DNA from: Desulfovibrio sp. MES5
GTDB taxonomy: Bacteria; Desulfobacterota; Desulfovibrionia; Desulfovibrionales; Desulfovibrionaceae
DNA: 64,000 nt
NCBI RefSeq assembly: GCF_002237645.1
Contig: NZ_MJUZ01000041.1
Location: forward strand, 122,781 to 186,780
Direction: 5' to 3'
Part shown: piece after piece, positions 61,281-64,000 of the stretch
Numbering within the stretch: the stretch's first letter is position 1
How the letters are laid out: each line of letters opens with the position of its first letter
The notes under the pieces: generated by a model
Seen by the model: the letters and a program-made list of their open reading frames with translations, nothing else
What the model was told of the DNA's origin: nothing
Databases searched by the model: none
Position numbers and translations under genes: made by a program

Positions 61281-62284
61281 AACCTCTCCTCTGTTCAAGT
61301 GAAGTACGAATTCCCTCCCGTGGAGGATCTGAAAAGATTGTGACAGGGTTCACTATCTGCAAATGTAGCATAGGCTACAAATTTACAGGCAATAGGCCTT
61401 TTGCTATCCAATATACTACAGTTATTGATTATTTTTTTGATACTTTTTTAAGCCAACACCCCGATGCCTTTGTTCCCGGAACAAAGGAGCATGGAATGTC
61501 AGCCCGTTACGCGACAAGATAAAAAAAGATTAAGGCGAGCAGGGTTGTCAGCAAGAGTAGGCAAATTTTGAAATGGCGTGACGCCAGAAAGAAACGATTG
61601 CTGCCCTGCGTAAGATCAGATGACCCTTTGCAACATGCTAAAATACAACAAAATATTTTAGGCAGTGAGTCGTACTGAAGGCGCCCCTTTTACAAAAGGG
61701 ACTCCTCATACACAAAGCATTTCAAGCACAAAGCATTTCAGGAGCACACTGCCTGCCGGGAAGAAGCGCCGCGTGGCAGCGCGAAAGCAAAGGAATACAA
61801 GCATTGAACGCGCGTTATCTAACGAAGGGCGAAAAAGCGGCGGTCCAATATGTTGGGGTTGGCGCTTGCCCGCGCAAGACACGCGGCAAGCTGCAATAAC
61901 AGAAAAAATCACAATGGCGAGTAGCGTGAGGCCGCCTAAAGCATACGGCAAATCACGGTCACGTGCAGGGCAACCAAGGCCAACCCTCTTCTTCGAAGCT
62001 AGGAGATAAGCAGGCCAAACTCCGACACGCATGACTTGTTCCAAGGGTTCACCCTACCACAAACAATGGCGCCGAAATCGCCAGGCAACAGCAACCAGGT
62101 GAAGGAAGTGAGTGAGCAGCGGCTGGCGCTCTATCGCGCCCAAAGGTTGGTGCATGACCGCAAATGCAGGTTCTGCCTTATCGGCGGGTCTGCGGTTGGA
62201 GACAGCACCGGCATGTACATGCGAGATTTGCCGTCCCCGGCGCGGGATAGTTGTGCGAACGCATGTTTGCACAAATAGTGCGCT
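61281..62284. other. gap between ASST-like and thioesterase genes
   Basis: About 1 kb. Contains a decayed family B element (61668-61735: CCCCTTTTACAAAAGGGACTCC, then ACAAAGCATTTCAAGCACAAAGCATTTCA) and otherwise only random open frames on both strands. AT-rich from 61330 to 61470, probably the ASST promoter. Confidence 0.5.
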
Positions 62285-62725
62285 CTAGGTCGACAAAAAT
62301 TCTTTGTCCCCGTTGTCGTCAGCAATGCATTCAAACACTGTCTTGAGTTCTTCAGGTATTCTGACTGGCCGTCCACTGGTGAGGTCGATGTATACCCACT
62401 GGGTTTCCGCTTCGACAAGCACGGCATCATCAGATTCACGCACAAAGCGGTAACGCCGTACGCACTGGCGGGAGGCGAATGAGGAAATCCATGTGGCAGC
62501 CACAATGTCCTCGCCAAGCAAGGCCGGACGCTTGTAGACCACAGAGTGACGCCGCACTACCCAGCCCTGCGCCAGTTTTTCATAGCGGGCCATGTCCCAG
62601 CCCTTTGCGGCGGTGTGTGCCGTGGCCAGGTCCTGCATCCACTGCACATAACAAACATTGTTGACCCGGCCCTGTCTGTCGATATCCCGGCCGGAAATAT
62701 GTATCTTTTGTCTGAAAATGGACAT
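62285..62725 (-). CDS. acyl-CoA thioesterase, 4HBT hotdog family
   Basis: 146 residues, the normal hotdog size. N-terminal HISGRDIDRQGRVNNVCYVQWMQDLA holds the catalytic Asp/Gly/Asn region typical of 4HBT enzymes; a beta-rich middle (WVVRRHSVVYKRPALLGEDIVAATW) follows. Hydrolyses acyl-CoA to acid and CoA; chain preference unknown. Only gene on this side of the gap; no operon partner. Confidence 0.9.
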   Translation of the reverse strand: MSIFRQKIHISGRDIDRQGRVNNVCYVQWMQDLATAHTAAKGWDMARYEKLAQGWVVRRHSVVYKRPALLGEDIVAATWISSFASRQCVRRYRFVRESDDAVLVEAETQWVYIDLTSGRPVRIPEELKTVFECIADDNGDKEFLST

Positions 62726-63480
62726 CCCAAATCACTCCAGTAAGTAAGCTGTGTTGGGTACACAATACGCCGGAAGCCGCCAAAAAAAAAGTCCCGCCAT
62801 GCTGGATGGATGCGGAAGCCAGTAAAGCTGTGCATAAAAAAGAACCATCAGACACAGTCAGACGCGCCTGAGTACTTCAGCAATTCATGGTCATGAAAAG
62901 TCTTTTGAAATAATAAGGTTATTTATTAATTCCGTTAGTCAGTCCGTGAATGGCGTTGCGCGGCAAGGAGGGAGATCGCCGAGCGCAGAGGGGACGCTCG
63001 TCAGCATAAGCCGTGCAGCCCTCGGGGGATGACGGCAACGGGAAAGCCCCAGCGGGGTAGTCCGGGGGGAGTGCAGAGGGGCCTCGGAGGGGTGCCTATA
63101 CTGCCCCCCTAACAGGCCCCCTCTGCCGCCCGCCGCGCAGGCGGTCCATATGACGAATATGGTAAACGACAAGAACCTGGCTGCCTTAAACGCAACGTGC
63201 TGAAAATCGTGTGAATCAGACAACTAAAACAATGCGTGCAGTCGTAACGTAAGCGGAGCTGCGGCTACGGAAGAAGAAGAAGAAGAAGAAGAAGCAATTT
63301 TGCGTTTCGGCGCTGTCACGCCTCTTGCAGCGCGACTTTCTTGCGGCGTGTCGCTCGCAAGTCCCGCGCCAGCGCCTCTTATACGATGTGGATTCAAGAA
63401 AGGCAGAAAGATGACTGGGGGGACTGCCTCAAGAGAATAAACTGCAACTTTACTATGTAGATTCAAGACACGCTGAACAA
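62726..63480. other. gap downstream of the rRNA operon, no supported gene
   Basis: Frames such as 62939-63223 and 63224-63613 have no binding site. A run of about eight GAA triplets lies near 63270-63293. Region 63386-63530 repeats itself loosely with a ~69-base period (TGTGGATTCAAGA ... GCCTCAAGAGAATAAACTGCAAC and TGTAGATTCAAGA ... GCCTCAGAAGAATAAACCGCAAC). Confidence 0.5.
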
Positions 63481-63504
63481 TGGCAGCGGGCATCTTTGCC
63501 TCAG
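63481..63504 (-). pseudogene. third, most degenerate 5S rRNA 3'-tail copy
   Basis: TGGCAGCGGGCATCTTTGCCTCA matches TTGGCAGCGGTCTACTTTGCCTCA at the two other copies with several changes. Read on the minus strand this is the end of a 5S rRNA-like sequence, but without any terminator behind it. Confidence 0.45.
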
Positions 63505-63611
63505 AAGAATAAACCGCAACCTGCAAGCTAAGGCGACAGCTGTTGGGGTAGTCACAGCGGGGGGAAGAAAGGAGCGCAAAGGAGCAAAGATAAACCCTGC
63601 TACAGAACGGC

Positions 63612-63646
63612 AAAAAGCCCTCCGGGCTTAAGCGCGAAGGGCTTTT
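63612..63646 (-). terminator. terminator following the second 5S tail
   Basis: AAAAGCCCT (63613-63621) and AGGGCTTTT (63638-63646); on the minus strand it ends in a T run (GGGCTTTTTGCC). Placed right after the partial 5S copy, as a terminator would follow 5S rRNA in an rRNA operon. Confidence 0.75.
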
Positions 63647-63655
63647 GAAAAGATA

Positions 63656-63680
63656 TTGGCAGCGGTCTACTTTGCCTCAG
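63656..63680 (-). pseudogene. partial duplicate of the 5S rRNA 3' end
   Basis: The 24 bases TTGGCAGCGGTCTACTTTGCCTCA are the complement of TGAGGCAAAGTAGACCGCTGCCAA, identical to the end of the 5S gene at 63930, but the rest of the 5S sequence is not found upstream on the minus strand. It is followed on the minus strand by its own terminator, so a 5S-end-plus-terminator segment appears duplicated. Confidence 0.7.
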
Positions 63681-63887
63681 CCGTTAGCGCTAAAAGTGCT
63701 TTGCGGATGAGGACAGCAGCGATCCCACATGACGTTTGCCTTAGCCATAGGCGAGGTTGGAGCCGTGCTGCGTGAAACGTGCCCAGAAAGGGCATTCCCC
63801 TTGGCCGTTCTTGCGGCTTAGGGGAACAGACAGCAGCGCTACGGATAAGGACGGCAGAGCGGAGAAACGGCTTTGGCGTAAAATAAC

Positions 63888-63921
63888 AAAGCTCCCCGCG
63901 CAAGATGCAGCGGGGAGCTTT
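63888..63921 (-). terminator. rRNA operon terminator
   Basis: AAAGCTCCCCGC (63888-63899) and GCGGGGAGCTTT (63910-63921): perfect 12-bp stem. Directly after the 5S rRNA on the minus strand. Confidence 0.85.
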
Positions 63922-63929
63922 AAAAGATG

Positions 63930-64000
63930 TTGGCAGCGGTCTACTTTGCCTCATGACGTTATGCAGTATCATCGACGATGGAGAGCTTAACTTCGTCCGG
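63930..64000 (-). rRNA. rrf: 5S rRNA, 3' part (continues beyond the window)
   Basis: Read on the minus strand: GAAGTTAAGCTCTC, CGATGATACTGC, then GGCAAAGTAGACCGCTGCCAA. These correspond to 5S rRNA landmarks GAAGTTAAGC, CGATGGTACTGC and GAGAGTAGGTCGCTGCCA. Only about 71 of ~117 bases are in the window. It implies an rRNA operon with 23S and 16S to the right. A few positions differ from the usual consensus (CGATGATACTG, CAAAGTAGAC). Confidence 0.8.

Noticed and set aside
62036..62278. 80-codon plus frame before the thioesterase gene
   Set aside because: No binding site and no similarity that I can recognise; ends at the neighbouring gene's 3' end.
63224..63613. 129-codon minus frame with repeated VAVYS segments
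   Set aside because: The repeat comes from a loose ~69-base DNA repeat downstream of 5S rRNA; it crosses a GAA run and has no binding site.
1..64000. CRISPR array, prophage or transposase
   Set aside because: No regularly spaced direct repeats of 25-40 bases, no integrase or transposase motifs in any frame; the repeats found are dispersed palindromes.

Overview
The window looks like chromosome from a sulfate-reducing deltaproteobacterium of the Desulfovibrio type. The evidence is a six-subunit Ech [NiFe] hydrogenase, a fumarate reductase with a heterodisulfide-reductase-like third subunit, two TauE/SafE-type anion exporters, a rhodanese plus persulfide-dioxygenase-like pair, many sigma-54-style regulators, and GC-rich DNA with AT-rich gaps. 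No phage, plasmid, transposase or CRISPR array is visible. The species assignment is inference; no search was possible.

Layout. 0.2-4.2 kb: a small membrane protein, then tolC-like and RNase J genes in one minus-strand unit. 4.9-10.9 kb: the Tol-Pal envelope cluster (tolQ, tolR, tolA, tolB, pal), interrupted by a second TonB-C protein and the broken remains of a third. 11.3-16 kb: a hydroxyacid dehydrogenase and amidohydrolase pair, the SRP RNA, and a FadR-type regulator divergent from malic enzyme. 16.7-21 kb: glucose-6-phosphate isomerase followed by a histidine kinase and a sigma-54 response regulator. 21.3-25.7 kb: a cysteine-rich protein, YchJ, and a membrane/lipoprotein/TauE cluster. 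26-33 kb: a large membrane-bound sigma-54 activator with a non-standard GAFTGA loop, a PEP-synthase-like protein lacking the usual C-terminal barrel, and an MFS transporter. 33.8-41.7 kb: sulfur-handling and redox genes (rhodanese, metallo-beta-lactamase, old-yellow-enzyme, a second TauE).

43-48.4 kb carries echABCDEF on the minus strand. 49.6-53.3 kb carries a three-gene fumarate reductase whose flavoprotein has a Tat-type leader and which therefore resembles the periplasmic MfrABE type. 53.9-55.4 kb is a frameshifted sensor with a degenerate GGDEF domain. 56-57.7 kb holds an N-acetylglutamate synthase-like acetyltransferase and argF, followed by tRNA-Arg(TCT). 58.2-62.7 kb holds a tautomerase, an aminotransferase, an arylsulfotransferase-like beta-propeller and a hotdog thioesterase. 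The window ends inside the 3' part of a minus-strand 5S rRNA gene, so an rRNA operon probably lies just to the right; extra copies of the 5S tail and terminator lie downstream of it.

Many of the long non-coding gaps are occupied by dispersed repeats. I can recognise at least four families by eye: a roughly 130-bp multi-hairpin element, a 40-bp GC-rich palindrome that probably works as a terminator, a 24-bp palindrome centred on GAGAAT..ATTCTC, and a roughly 90-bp element found downstream of two minus-strand genes. These and several decayed genes are the least ordinary structure here. I did not find a clear-cut undescribed defence or biosynthetic system.
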